A stretch of 64,000 nt of DNA. Origin: Sphaerotilus montanus (GTDB taxonomy: Bacteria; Pseudomonadota; Gammaproteobacteria; Burkholderiales; Burkholderiaceae_C). Positions 39,301 through 45,740 of this stretch are shown piece by piece. Position 1 is the stretch's first letter, and each line of letters starts with the position of its first letter. The stretch is taken from contig NZ_JACCFH010000001.1 in NCBI RefSeq assembly GCF_013410775.1, positions 2,914,001 to 2,978,000 on the forward strand, read 5' to 3'. Position numbers and translations under genes: made by a program. Under the pieces are notes generated by a model that saw nothing but the letters and a program-made list of their open reading frames with translations, was not told where the DNA came from and did not search any database.

Positions 39301-39649
39301 GCGGGGCTTTGCGCTGCAGGTCGAGGATCTGCTCAACAAGATCCAGGCGCCCGAGTACCGCCAGCTCACGATCGAGGCGCTGGTGGCGGTCTCCGACATC
39401 TGCCGGGCGAATCCGCAGTTGCAGGGCGAGGGGCTGCTGGTGATGGACGTGCTGGTGGGCGTGGCGGTCCGGCTGGGCTGGGAGCAGTCCTTGCCCGCGC
39501 GCGAGGCGGATGAGCCGGCGCCGGACTACAACGAGCACCGTGGCACGGCGTGGTCGGCGTTCTATGCGAGCCCGCCGCATGCGGTGGCCCAGTGCGTGAT
39601 GGCGGCGCTGGCCTTCCTGATGACGCCGGAGCCGGTCGAGGTGGAGTGA
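36356..39649 (+). CDS. Phosphorylase kinase alpha/beta-like protein with GH15 glucoamylase-type domain
   Basis: This 1097-residue cytoplasmic protein without signal peptide is strikingly like the regulatory alpha and beta subunits of eukaryotic phosphorylase kinase. The N-terminal (alpha/alpha)6 domain holds HAWVRDNVYSILAVWALG (residues about 52-70), AKYSTQSGEPVVGDTEWGHLQIDAT, GIWERG (about 188-193, the place of the GH15 catalytic acid), NASSVGMAKAALE and KLQGRYGCKRFLRDG. The far C-terminal part FYTRVWQVLRHFPG and APEYRQLTIEALVAV also matches those subunits, so the similarity spans the protein. The start at 36356 avoids an ATG inside the repeat at 36321-36348. It follows amylosucrase by 65 bases. 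A role in alpha-glucan turnover, enzymatic or regulatory, is likely but unproven. Confidence 0.85.
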   Translation: MSTHADSTTAPRLEALQALTQQARTIILSRQDPTTGLLPASTAITVHGDYTHAWVRDNVYSILAVWALGRVWRTDDPAQADDLDAATTRLMRGLLAAMMRQAHKVERFKRTQHPHDALHAKYSTQSGEPVVGDTEWGHLQIDATAIFLLMLAQMSAGGLSIVRDRDELNFVQNLVWYLAHAWRTPDYGIWERGHKRNDGQAEVNASSVGMAKAALEVVNGAQLLPGADSPRIHVPADAIAQARHTLESLLPRESESKETDAALLSIIGFPAFAVGDATLVERTRAEIVGKLQGRYGCKRFLRDGHQTVTEDHSRLHYEPGELERFAHIESEWPLFFCYLLLDAALRGDQTAARDYRLRLEALMVEQDGVRLLPELYVVPAELVDAERLEPRSQRREPNDNVPLVWAQSLYLVGVLVHDRHVTARELLPRGRGPSDAASKAMIEAAREQVRVQVAVLGADRLVQARLASHGIACETPEQVQPLQVRYADDLALALAELGRVDRLGLTGRPVERLDSLVTSQVFTLPSAAGSQAQTIVFLPAFYSRQGFYLTLDNRLLVDEIRAEIAALRRHWQVRDQQGQPLLLLLIGEAMLGANSAEVLLNFLKELGRDDTAGVEVGPLASLLPRARTTRMDWLDAAPWAATAELPATADTRLPPDLRWEEGATRPLTPARAAALEHEADPQVLLHRLDRSRNPYEQIEILGLLVRRGGAQWGTDRGCSVGQMVLDFHARACHGRKWGLIRRSAGVLGLHDDALEEAVAQIVVRQKRVAVGRAYGEGAVIGRPMGSAEIHERICRYGGDDPRARVLLQEIVLLLGMLIKADAALFKGTLTLRAWYLILLITGWLAREHALTQAEAFDFLLSLSPHAILTRLREVIAHEQDMNRNLLRLQSLHGRISRDGSGSAAGLATVHFPASADPVLDQSVGGWLAWREVQGVITRLPEDFYTRVWQVLRHFPGLVIGDQLDSRNRVDSRVARADMTPSERGFALQVEDLLNKIQAPEYRQLTIEALVAVSDICRANPQLQGEGLLVMDVLVGVAVRLGWEQSLPAREADEPAPDYNEHRGTAWSAFYASPPHAVAQCVMAALAFLMTPEPVEVE

Positions 39650-39662
39650 GGCTCCGGCTGGC

Positions 39663-40706
39663 TCAGGCGGGTGCGAAGCGCAGCGTGCGACCCTCGCTGG
39701 CGCTGCGCATCGCGCAGTCCATCACCGCCATGACCTGCAGCGCTTCGGTGGCCGGCACCGGGTTCGGGCCGGCGCCGCGCAGCGCGTCCCGGATGCCGAG
39801 GTAGTACTGGCGGTAATCACCCGGCGGACGCGGTACCTCGGCGGGCATGGCCGTGCCGAGCACCTGCAGCGCTGGCCGTGGGTCGTCGCCCCAACCCGGC
39901 GCACCCGGCCGCATGCCGGCCTTCAGCTGGTCTTCCTGGTTGTCCAGCCCGTTGGAGAGCCAACTCCCCGCCGTGCCATGCAACTCGAAGCGTGGCGCCG
40001 CCCAGGCCGCCAGCCGTGTCACGTGCAGCGTCACCCGGCGCTGCACGCCACCCGCGTCGTAGCCGAGCACGACCTGCGCCCAGTCCACCACGCCTGCGGC
40101 GCCATCGCGCAGACCGGCCATGTCGGCCATCACCGTCTGCGGCAGGCCGAACAGGCACAGCGCCTGGTCGACCACATGCGGCCCCAGGTCGAACCACAGG
40201 CCCGCGCCCGGCCCGGGCCGCTCGCGCCAGCGGTCGCGCGGCACCGGCGCAAAGCGGTCGAAGCGGGAAATGCACTCGCGCACATCGCCCAGCGCGCCAC
40301 TGCGCAGGGCCGCCCGTGCGCCCAGGAAGTCGCCGTCCCAGCGCCGGTTGTGGAACACGGACAGCAGGCGCCCGCGCGTCTCAGCCAGTTCCACCAGGTC
40401 GCGTGCTTCGTCCACCGCGACGGTGAAGGGCTTGTCGATCACCACATGCTTGCCGGCCAGCAGCGCGGCGCAGGCCAGCGGGTAGTGGCTGTCGTTGGGG
40501 CTGGCGATGACGACGAGGTCGATTGCGGGGTCGGTGGCGGCGGCCAGGTAGTTGGCGGTGACGCGCACCTGCGGCCAGCGGGCGCGGACCTTGCCGGCGT
40601 CGCTGGAGGCGACCAGCGCGAGCGAGAGGCCCTCGACGCTGTCGATCAGCGGGGCATGGAAGGTCTGGCCGACATAGCCGAATCCGATCAGGGCGACATT
40701 CAACAT
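39663..40706 (-). CDS. Gfo/Idh/MocA-family NAD(P)-dependent oxidoreductase
   Basis: This 347-residue sugar or polyol dehydrogenase-like enzyme has the Rossmann start MLNVALIGFGYVGQTFHAPL and the EKP-type motif as VVIDKPFTV (about residues 90-98), with Lys as the usual catalytic position. The C-terminal half is the Gfo/Idh/MocA alpha/beta domain (GLWFDLGPHVVDQALCLFG). The start is uncertain: ATGs at 40715 and 40730 are in frame, but the latter touches the T tract of the porin terminator. It is convergent with the phosphorylase-kinase-like gene (13 bases apart) and lies downstream of the porin. The substrate is unknown; YdgJ-like enzymes are the nearest type I recognise. Confidence 0.88.
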   Translation of the reverse strand: MLNVALIGFGYVGQTFHAPLIDSVEGLSLALVASSDAGKVRARWPQVRVTANYLAAATDPAIDLVVIASPNDSHYPLACAALLAGKHVVIDKPFTVAVDEARDLVELAETRGRLLSVFHNRRWDGDFLGARAALRSGALGDVRECISRFDRFAPVPRDRWRERPGPGAGLWFDLGPHVVDQALCLFGLPQTVMADMAGLRDGAAGVVDWAQVVLGYDAGGVQRRVTLHVTRLAAWAAPRFELHGTAGSWLSNGLDNQEDQLKAGMRPGAPGWGDDPRPALQVLGTAMPAEVPRPPGDYRQYYLGIRDALRGAGPNPVPATEALQVMAVMDCAMRSASEGRTLRFAPA

Positions 40707-40730
40707 GGACGGCATGGTTCGTTCAGGCAT

Positions 40731-40762
40731 AAAAAAAGGTGAGCACCCTGCGGGCGCTCACC
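40731..40762 (-). terminator. Intrinsic terminator of the porin gene
   Basis: On the minus strand GGTGAGC (40762-40756) pairs with GCTCACC (40744-40738) over an 11-base loop and is followed by seven T residues (40737-40731). It lies about 95 bases after the porin stop and directly before the oxidoreductase gene, so that gene probably depends on read-through or its own start. Confidence 0.85.
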
Positions 40763-40857
40763 AAGAAAGGGTGGCAGCACTCTATGCCACCCCCTCAGGA
40801 CCACTAGAACCGTGGACCCCGAAAACGTTGATTCCGCTGCCGCAGGGGCAGCCGGGA

Positions 40858-41724
40858 TCAGAAAGCGTAGTTGACGCGGACGCGCAGGCCGATGTTCTTG
40901 GCCATGTCCGTGCCCTTGGCGTACGAAGCCGCAGGGGTGATCGTGGCGCCCGTGTCGAACAGCGGCAGGCTGTAGGCTGCGTAGAACGTGTTGTCCTTCT
41001 TGGAGCCGTTCTTGTCCATGATGTAGCCAACGCCGGCCGGGCCGAACGTGCCGTTCAGGCCGAAGCTGGAACCCTTGACGTCATTGACCTTGCCCGAACC
41101 GTAGCTGGCGTTCAGGCCAACACCAGCCATGGTGGTGCCGATGGTGATGCCTGCGCCGCTGACCTTCTGGCCCGCAGCGTTCTTGCCGTTTTCCAGGCCG
41201 ACCTTGGCCGAGAAGCCGTTCATGCCGAAGCTGACGACCGGGCGGATGCCGGTGTTCTTGGCAGCAGCCATGACGCCCAGTTCGAAGCCGATGCCGTTGC
41301 CGGCGTTCAGGGTCAGCGCAGCGTGTGCATCGCTGGTGCGGCCACGGAAGGCGTTGGTCTTGTAGCCGGCCGCAGCGCCGCCGTCTTCGACGATGACGTC
41401 CTTGCCAGCCGGGAACAGGTCAGCAGCTTCGAAGCGGCCCAGCTTGATGTCGCCAGAGGCATTGCCCATCTGGACCCACATGTCGTCCACCGTGGTGGCG
41501 CCGCCCTTGCCGGCGATCAGGCTGGCGCGGCCAGCAACGAAACCACCGCCCTTGTCGGTCTTCGAGAAGGCGTTGAGTTCAACGCGGCCGCTTTGGCTGG
41601 CACCACGGCCATTGTTCTGGTACGTGGTGTCCAGTTCGATGTTGGCATCCCAGCCGACAGCGGCGAAAGCCGGAGCGGAGATCAGGGCGGCAATGGCCAC
41701 GGCGAATTGGGTTTTGCGGATCAT
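40858..41724 (-). CDS. Small outer-membrane beta-barrel porin
   Basis: This 288-residue outer-membrane channel has the signal peptide MIRKTQFAVAIAALISAPAFA (cleavage about residue 21), then alternating beta-strand pattern to a terminal phenylalanine in VRVNYAF, the signal for outer-membrane assembly. AGAGGAG precedes the start. It resembles Burkholderiales general porins in its LGRFEAADLFPAGKD stretch but is about 50-80 residues shorter than the usual 340-380, suggesting fewer strands or shortened loops. Position beside sugar operons suggests sugar passage; this is inference. The gene has its own terminator and a long upstream region. Confidence 0.85.
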   Translation of the reverse strand: MIRKTQFAVAIAALISAPAFAAVGWDANIELDTTYQNNGRGASQSGRVELNAFSKTDKGGGFVAGRASLIAGKGGATTVDDMWVQMGNASGDIKLGRFEAADLFPAGKDVIVEDGGAAAGYKTNAFRGRTSDAHAALTLNAGNGIGFELGVMAAAKNTGIRPVVSFGMNGFSAKVGLENGKNAAGQKVSGAGITIGTTMAGVGLNASYGSGKVNDVKGSSFGLNGTFGPAGVGYIMDKNGSKKDNTFYAAYSLPLFDTGATITPAASYAKGTDMAKNIGLRVRVNYAF

Positions 41725-42060
41725 GGTCAGACTCCTCTTTCGTTGCGGGAAGATGGTCGAATACTCGACCTTGGGTGACGAACATTAGCAACTAATCAAA
41801 TTTGGTTTACCTAAGGTTGACCCTTGGTTCGTCAAACTTGTAGCTTCAGTGCAACATCCGATCGGTGCCTGAATTGTGTGCCGTGCGGTCAGGGCATGAA
41901 AGCGGGGCACGTTCAAGCAACAGTCGGGTTACGTCGGGTTTCTTGCCCGTGCCACCGTGCCTTGACAGGGTTTTACAGGGGCGACGTAAACGTTTGCGTT
42001 TTTACATCAAGTTGATTTAGCTGGAAACCTAGGGAACATCCTTGTCGCGATTACGCGACG
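41725..42060. other. 336-base intergenic region upstream of the porin
   Basis: No convincing gene is seen; a 63-codon open frame at 41824-42015 on the plus strand is cysteine-rich, has no ribosome site and looks accidental. The region is lower in GC than its surroundings. It contains an inverted repeat ATTAG-CAA-CTAAT (41784-41796) near the porin start, a LacI/PurR-like operator (41984-41999) and a perfect hairpin GTCGCG-ATTA-CGCGAC (42044-42059) just after the iolB stop that lacks a T tract. Confidence 0.6.
41984..41999. promoter_or_regulatory. LacI/PurR-family operator-like site upstream of the porin
   Basis: ACGTAAACGTTTGCGT differs at one arm position from a perfect 16-bp palindrome and is close to the PurR/GalR-family consensus ACGCAAACGTTTGCGT. 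It lies 260 bases before the porin start and 62 bases after the end of iolB. No regulator of this type is adjacent, so a distant LacI-family protein may act here. Confidence 0.5.
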
Positions 42061-42855
42061 TTACAGCGCCACCATCCATTCATGGGCCGGGTCGTTCTTG
42101 AAATGCCAGAGGCGTCCGGGGCCGGCCATGACATTCAGGTAGTACAGGTCGTACCCATGTGGCGCCACACAGGGGTGATACCCGCGGGGAACCATCACGA
42201 CGTCGTGGTTTTCCACCGCGCAGGCCTCGTCGATACTGCGGTCGTCGGTATAGACACGCTGAAATGCAAAGCCTTGGGGCGGATTCAGGCGGTGGTAATA
42301 AGTTTCCTCCAGCAGGGTTTCCTCGGGGGCGGCGTCGCGGTCGTGCTTGTGCGGTGGGTAACTGCTGGAGTGGCCGGCTGGCGTGATCACTTCCACCACC
42401 AGCAGGTGGTCGGCCGTCGGGTCGTCCTGGGGCAGGATGTCGCAGACGTGGCGCGTGTTCGAGCCCTTGCCGCGCACGCTGCGGCGCATCGTGCTGCCGT
42501 CGATCCGGCGCACCGCCTTGCCGCCCTTCGACGGCGCCGTGCACAGCGCGACCTCGCTGTCCCGCGAGGCGGTGACGGTCAGCGTCTGGCCTCCGGGCAC
42601 GTACAGCGCGTCCGGCGACTGCTCGGCGAACACGCTGTCGCGCGAGCCCAGCCCCGCGAACACGGTGTCGCCGACCTGCACTTCCACGGTGCCGGTCAGC
42701 ACCACGAGGCACAGTTCGCGTGCGCCGGTGGTGATCGTTTCCTGGTCGCCCGCGGCCAGGCGCAGCGCGCGGAAGCCCACGTGCGTCCAGCCGGCACGTT
42801 CAGGCGTGATCTCGCAGATTTCCCGGCCTGCGGCGGCCTTGACTAACAAGCTCAT
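42061..42855 (-). CDS. iolB: 5-deoxy-glucuronate isomerase IolB
   Basis: This 264-residue cytoplasmic cupin-fold enzyme converts 5-deoxy-glucuronate to 2-deoxy-5-keto-gluconate in myo-inositol breakdown. Family signatures are GWTHVGFRALRL near residue 22, the metal-site stretch SSSYPPHKHD (about residue 165) and VPRGYHPCVAPHGYDLYYLNVMAG near the C-terminus. It ends WHFKNDPAHEWM. It is the last gene of iolCDEB, 36 bases after iolE. Length is normal for IolB. Confidence 0.96.
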   Translation of the reverse strand: MSLLVKAAAGREICEITPERAGWTHVGFRALRLAAGDQETITTGARELCLVVLTGTVEVQVGDTVFAGLGSRDSVFAEQSPDALYVPGGQTLTVTASRDSEVALCTAPSKGGKAVRRIDGSTMRRSVRGKGSNTRHVCDILPQDDPTADHLLVVEVITPAGHSSSYPPHKHDRDAAPEETLLEETYYHRLNPPQGFAFQRVYTDDRSIDEACAVENHDVVMVPRGYHPCVAPHGYDLYYLNVMAGPGRLWHFKNDPAHEWMVAL

Positions 42856-42891
42856 GGGGTGTCCTGGGGGTGCGGTCGGAGGTTCGGCGGG

Positions 42892-43797
42892 TCAGGCGCT
42901 CAGACGGTCCACGATCGCGCGCAGCGTGTCGTGGCCCTTCTTTGCATAGGCGTAGCTGGGGGCGACGGCCGGATCCTGCTCGGCTTCCACCACCAGCCAG
43001 CCCTCGTAGCCGGCCTCCTTCAGCGTGGTCAGCACGGCGTCGTAGTCGATCACGCCGTCGCCCGGCACCGTGAAGGTGCCGTTGATGACGCCGTGGAGGA
43101 AGCTCCAGCCGTCGTTGCGCGCTTGCGTGATGACGGCGGGCCGCACATCCTTGCAATGCACATGCACGACACGTGCCAGGTGCTTCTTCAGCGGCACGAG
43201 CGGGTCGGTGGCGCCGCCGAAGTAGGCGTGGCCGGTGTCGTAGAGCAGGAAGACCTTGGCCGGATCAGTCAGCGCCATGAGCTGGTCGATGTCGGCGGGG
43301 GACTCCACATACGCGCCCATGTGGTGGTGGTAGGCGAGCCGGATGCCATAGGTGTCGATCAGGTGCTGGCCGAAGGCGTTCAGGCGCTCGGCGTAGGCCT
43401 GCCACGCGGCGGCGTCGCGGAAGGTCGGGCGCTTGCCCACGGGCGTGTCGATCTGGCCCTGCACGGTGCCGGCGCACTCGCCGTAGACGACGACCTTGGC
43501 GCCGTTGTACTGGAGCTTCTCCATGTGCGCGACGCAGCGGGCGACCTCGGCCTCGACCGTGTCCTCGGCCAGGAAACCCGAGTACCAGCCCGAGACGCAG
43601 GCCACGCCGAATTCGTCCAGCTTGGCCTTCAGGCCGGGGCCGTCCTTGGGGAACTTGTTGCCGAGTTCGAAGCCTTCGTAGCCGATCTCGGCACCTTCCG
43701 AGAGGGCGGTTTCGAGCGGTGTTTCGCCGCCGAGGGCGGGCAGGTCATCGTTCATCCAGGAGATGGGGTTGATGCCGATGCGGACGTTCCAGGTCAT
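42892..43797 (-). CDS. iolE: Inosose dehydratase IolE
   Basis: This 301-residue TIM-barrel enzyme of the xylose isomerase-like family dehydrates 2-keto-myo-inositol to 3D-trihydroxycyclohexane-1,2-dione. The N-terminus RIGINPISWMNDDLP and the stretch GYEGFELGNKFP are diagnostic. Probable metal ligands lie in YHHHMGAYVESP, LLYDTGHAYFG and VVHVHCKDVRP. It lies 42 bases after iolD on the minus strand. The length fits the family. Confidence 0.96.
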   Translation of the reverse strand: MTWNVRIGINPISWMNDDLPALGGETPLETALSEGAEIGYEGFELGNKFPKDGPGLKAKLDEFGVACVSGWYSGFLAEDTVEAEVARCVAHMEKLQYNGAKVVVYGECAGTVQGQIDTPVGKRPTFRDAAAWQAYAERLNAFGQHLIDTYGIRLAYHHHMGAYVESPADIDQLMALTDPAKVFLLYDTGHAYFGGATDPLVPLKKHLARVVHVHCKDVRPAVITQARNDGWSFLHGVINGTFTVPGDGVIDYDAVLTTLKEAGYEGWLVVEAEQDPAVAPSYAYAKKGHDTLRAIVDRLSA

Positions 43798-43839
43798 GTG
43801 CGGTTCCAGTGATTCGGGTTCAATCGATGACGATCGGGT

Positions 43840-45735
43840 TCAGTGAAATTGTTTTTTCTTGGCTTCGACGTAGCGAGCCTGAGCGGCCATCGCGTCGGGG
43901 CGCGGCGAGACTTCCGGCAGCGCGACCTCCCACCACGTCCCGCCGTCGTCCGTCGTGCGGCGATGCGTCGTGTCGATGACGAGCACCTGCGACTTCGTGG
44001 CCGCGCGGGCGCGCACCAGCTCGCGGCGCAGCTCGGCGACATCCTGGACGTGGACCGCCTCGGCGCCCATCGAGCGGCCGTGCATCGCGAAGTCGATCGA
44101 TGACGGTTGCCCACCTTCCGGGATGCAGTCGTCGAGCATGTTGTTGAAGCTCGCGCCGCCGGAGTTGACCTGCAGCCGCTCGATGCAGCCGTAGCCGCGG
44201 TTGTCGAGGATCACGACGATGATCTTCCGGCCGAGCATCACCGAGGTGGCGAGTTCGGCGTTGAGCATCATGTAGGAGCCGTCGCCGACCAGCACGAAGA
44301 CCTCGCGCTCCGGCCGCGCCAGCTTCGCGCCGAGCCCGCCCGCGACCTCATAGCCCATGGTCGAGTAGGCGTAGTCCATGTGGTAGTTGCCGGGCAGGCC
44401 GCTGCGCCAGAGCTTGTGCAGCTCTGCGGGCAGCGTGCCGGCGGCGCAGACCACGAGGTCGTTCGTGCCGCTGTCCAGCCCCATGTCCGCCGCTGACTCG
44501 CGCACCGCGCCGATCACCTCGGCGTCGTAGGGCAGTGTGTCGGTCGGTACGTTCAGCGTCAGCTCGGTCACGCGCGCGACCCAGGCGGCGGCGCGGGCGC
44601 GGCTCATGTCGGTCCACGCGGCGTCCGCGCGCCAGTCGCCCAGCGCGGCCGACAACTGCGCGAGCCCAGCGCATGCGTCGGCGACCAAGGCTTGCCCGCG
44701 CTTCTTGCCGGCGTCGAAGGGCTGCACGTTCAGGCTCAGCAGCTTCGCGTGGCTGAACAGCGAATGCGAGCCGGTGGTGAAGTCCTGCAGCCGCGTCCCC
44801 ACCGCGAAGACCACGTCGCACTCGGCCGCCGCCGCGTTGGCCGCGGGCGAGCCGGTGACGCCGATCGCGCCGAGGTTGAGCGGGTGGTCCCAGGCGAGGC
44901 TGCCCTTGCCGGCCTGCGACTCGACGACCGGGATGCCGTGTGCGTCCGCGAAATCGCGCAGCGCGGCCCACGCCTGGCTGTAGAGCACGCCGCCGCCGGC
45001 CACCAGCATCGGCTTGCGTGCGGTCTTCAGCAGCGCGACCGCGTCGTCCAGCTCGCGCTGCTCCGCGGGCGGGCGCCGGAAGCGGATCACGGCCGGCTCG
45101 AAGAACTCCGCCGGCCAGTCAAACGCGAAGGTCTGCACATCCTGCGGCAGCGCCAGGCACACCGGCCCGCACTGCGCCGGATCGGTCAGCACCTGGATCG
45201 CCCGCGGCAGCGCCACCAGCAACTGCTCGGGTCGCGTGATGCGGTCGAAGTAGCGGGTCACCGGGCGGAAGCAGTCGTTGGCGCTGATGTCGCCCTGCTC
45301 GAAGTCCTCGACCTGCTGCAGCACCGGGTCCGGCAGCCTTGTGACGAACACATCGCCCGGCAGCAGCAGCACCGGCAGCCGCCCGACGTGCGCCAGCGCC
45401 GCCGAGGTCACCATGTTGGTGGCGCCGGGGCCGATGCTGGAAGTGACGGCCATGATGCGCTGGCGGAAGTTCGCCTTGGCGTAGGCAATCGCCGCGTTGG
45501 CCATGCCTTGTTCGTTGTGGGCGCGGTAGGTGGGCAACTGCGCGCGCACCTGGTGCAGCGATTCGCCCAGGCCGGTCACGTTGCCGTGGCCGAAGATCGC
45601 GAAGGCGCCGCCGACGTAGGGGACGACCTCGGTACGGCCGTCCACGTGGGTGAATTCCACGCGCAGCGCAGCGAGGTAGCGCACCAGCGCCTGGCTGACG
45701 GTGAGTCGGATGGTGTTGGACATGGGCTTGGACAT
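43840..45735 (-). CDS. iolD: 3D-(3,5/4)-trihydroxycyclohexane-1,2-dione hydrolase IolD
   Basis: This 631-residue thiamine-diphosphate enzyme opens the inositol ring. The N-domain has the catalytic Glu region YRAHNEQGMANAAIAYAKA. The C-domain has the thiamine-diphosphate/Mg motif GDGSYMMLNAEL...ILDNRGYGCI. The start MSKPMSNTIRL at 45735 is five bases from the iolC stop; an ATG at 45723 is an alternative. It is the second gene of iolCDEB. The reading frame is open further upstream into iolC, but that extension has no homology. Confidence 0.96.
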   Translation of the reverse strand: MSKPMSNTIRLTVSQALVRYLAALRVEFTHVDGRTEVVPYVGGAFAIFGHGNVTGLGESLHQVRAQLPTYRAHNEQGMANAAIAYAKANFRQRIMAVTSSIGPGATNMVTSAALAHVGRLPVLLLPGDVFVTRLPDPVLQQVEDFEQGDISANDCFRPVTRYFDRITRPEQLLVALPRAIQVLTDPAQCGPVCLALPQDVQTFAFDWPAEFFEPAVIRFRRPPAEQRELDDAVALLKTARKPMLVAGGGVLYSQAWAALRDFADAHGIPVVESQAGKGSLAWDHPLNLGAIGVTGSPAANAAAAECDVVFAVGTRLQDFTTGSHSLFSHAKLLSLNVQPFDAGKKRGQALVADACAGLAQLSAALGDWRADAAWTDMSRARAAAWVARVTELTLNVPTDTLPYDAEVIGAVRESAADMGLDSGTNDLVVCAAGTLPAELHKLWRSGLPGNYHMDYAYSTMGYEVAGGLGAKLARPEREVFVLVGDGSYMMLNAELATSVMLGRKIIVVILDNRGYGCIERLQVNSGGASFNNMLDDCIPEGGQPSSIDFAMHGRSMGAEAVHVQDVAELRRELVRARAATKSQVLVIDTTHRRTTDDGGTWWEVALPEVSPRPDAMAAQARYVEAKKKQFH

Positions 45736-45740
45736 GGTGT

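Noticed and set aside
41824-42015. 63-codon open frame in the porin upstream region
   Set aside because: It has no ribosome site, no recognisable motif and odd cysteine-rich composition, and it overlaps an operator-like site.
42044-42059. Intrinsic terminator after iolB
   Set aside because: GTCGCG-ATTA-CGCGAC is a perfect short hairpin but is not followed by a T tract on the minus strand, so it is recorded only as a hairpin within the intergenic entry.
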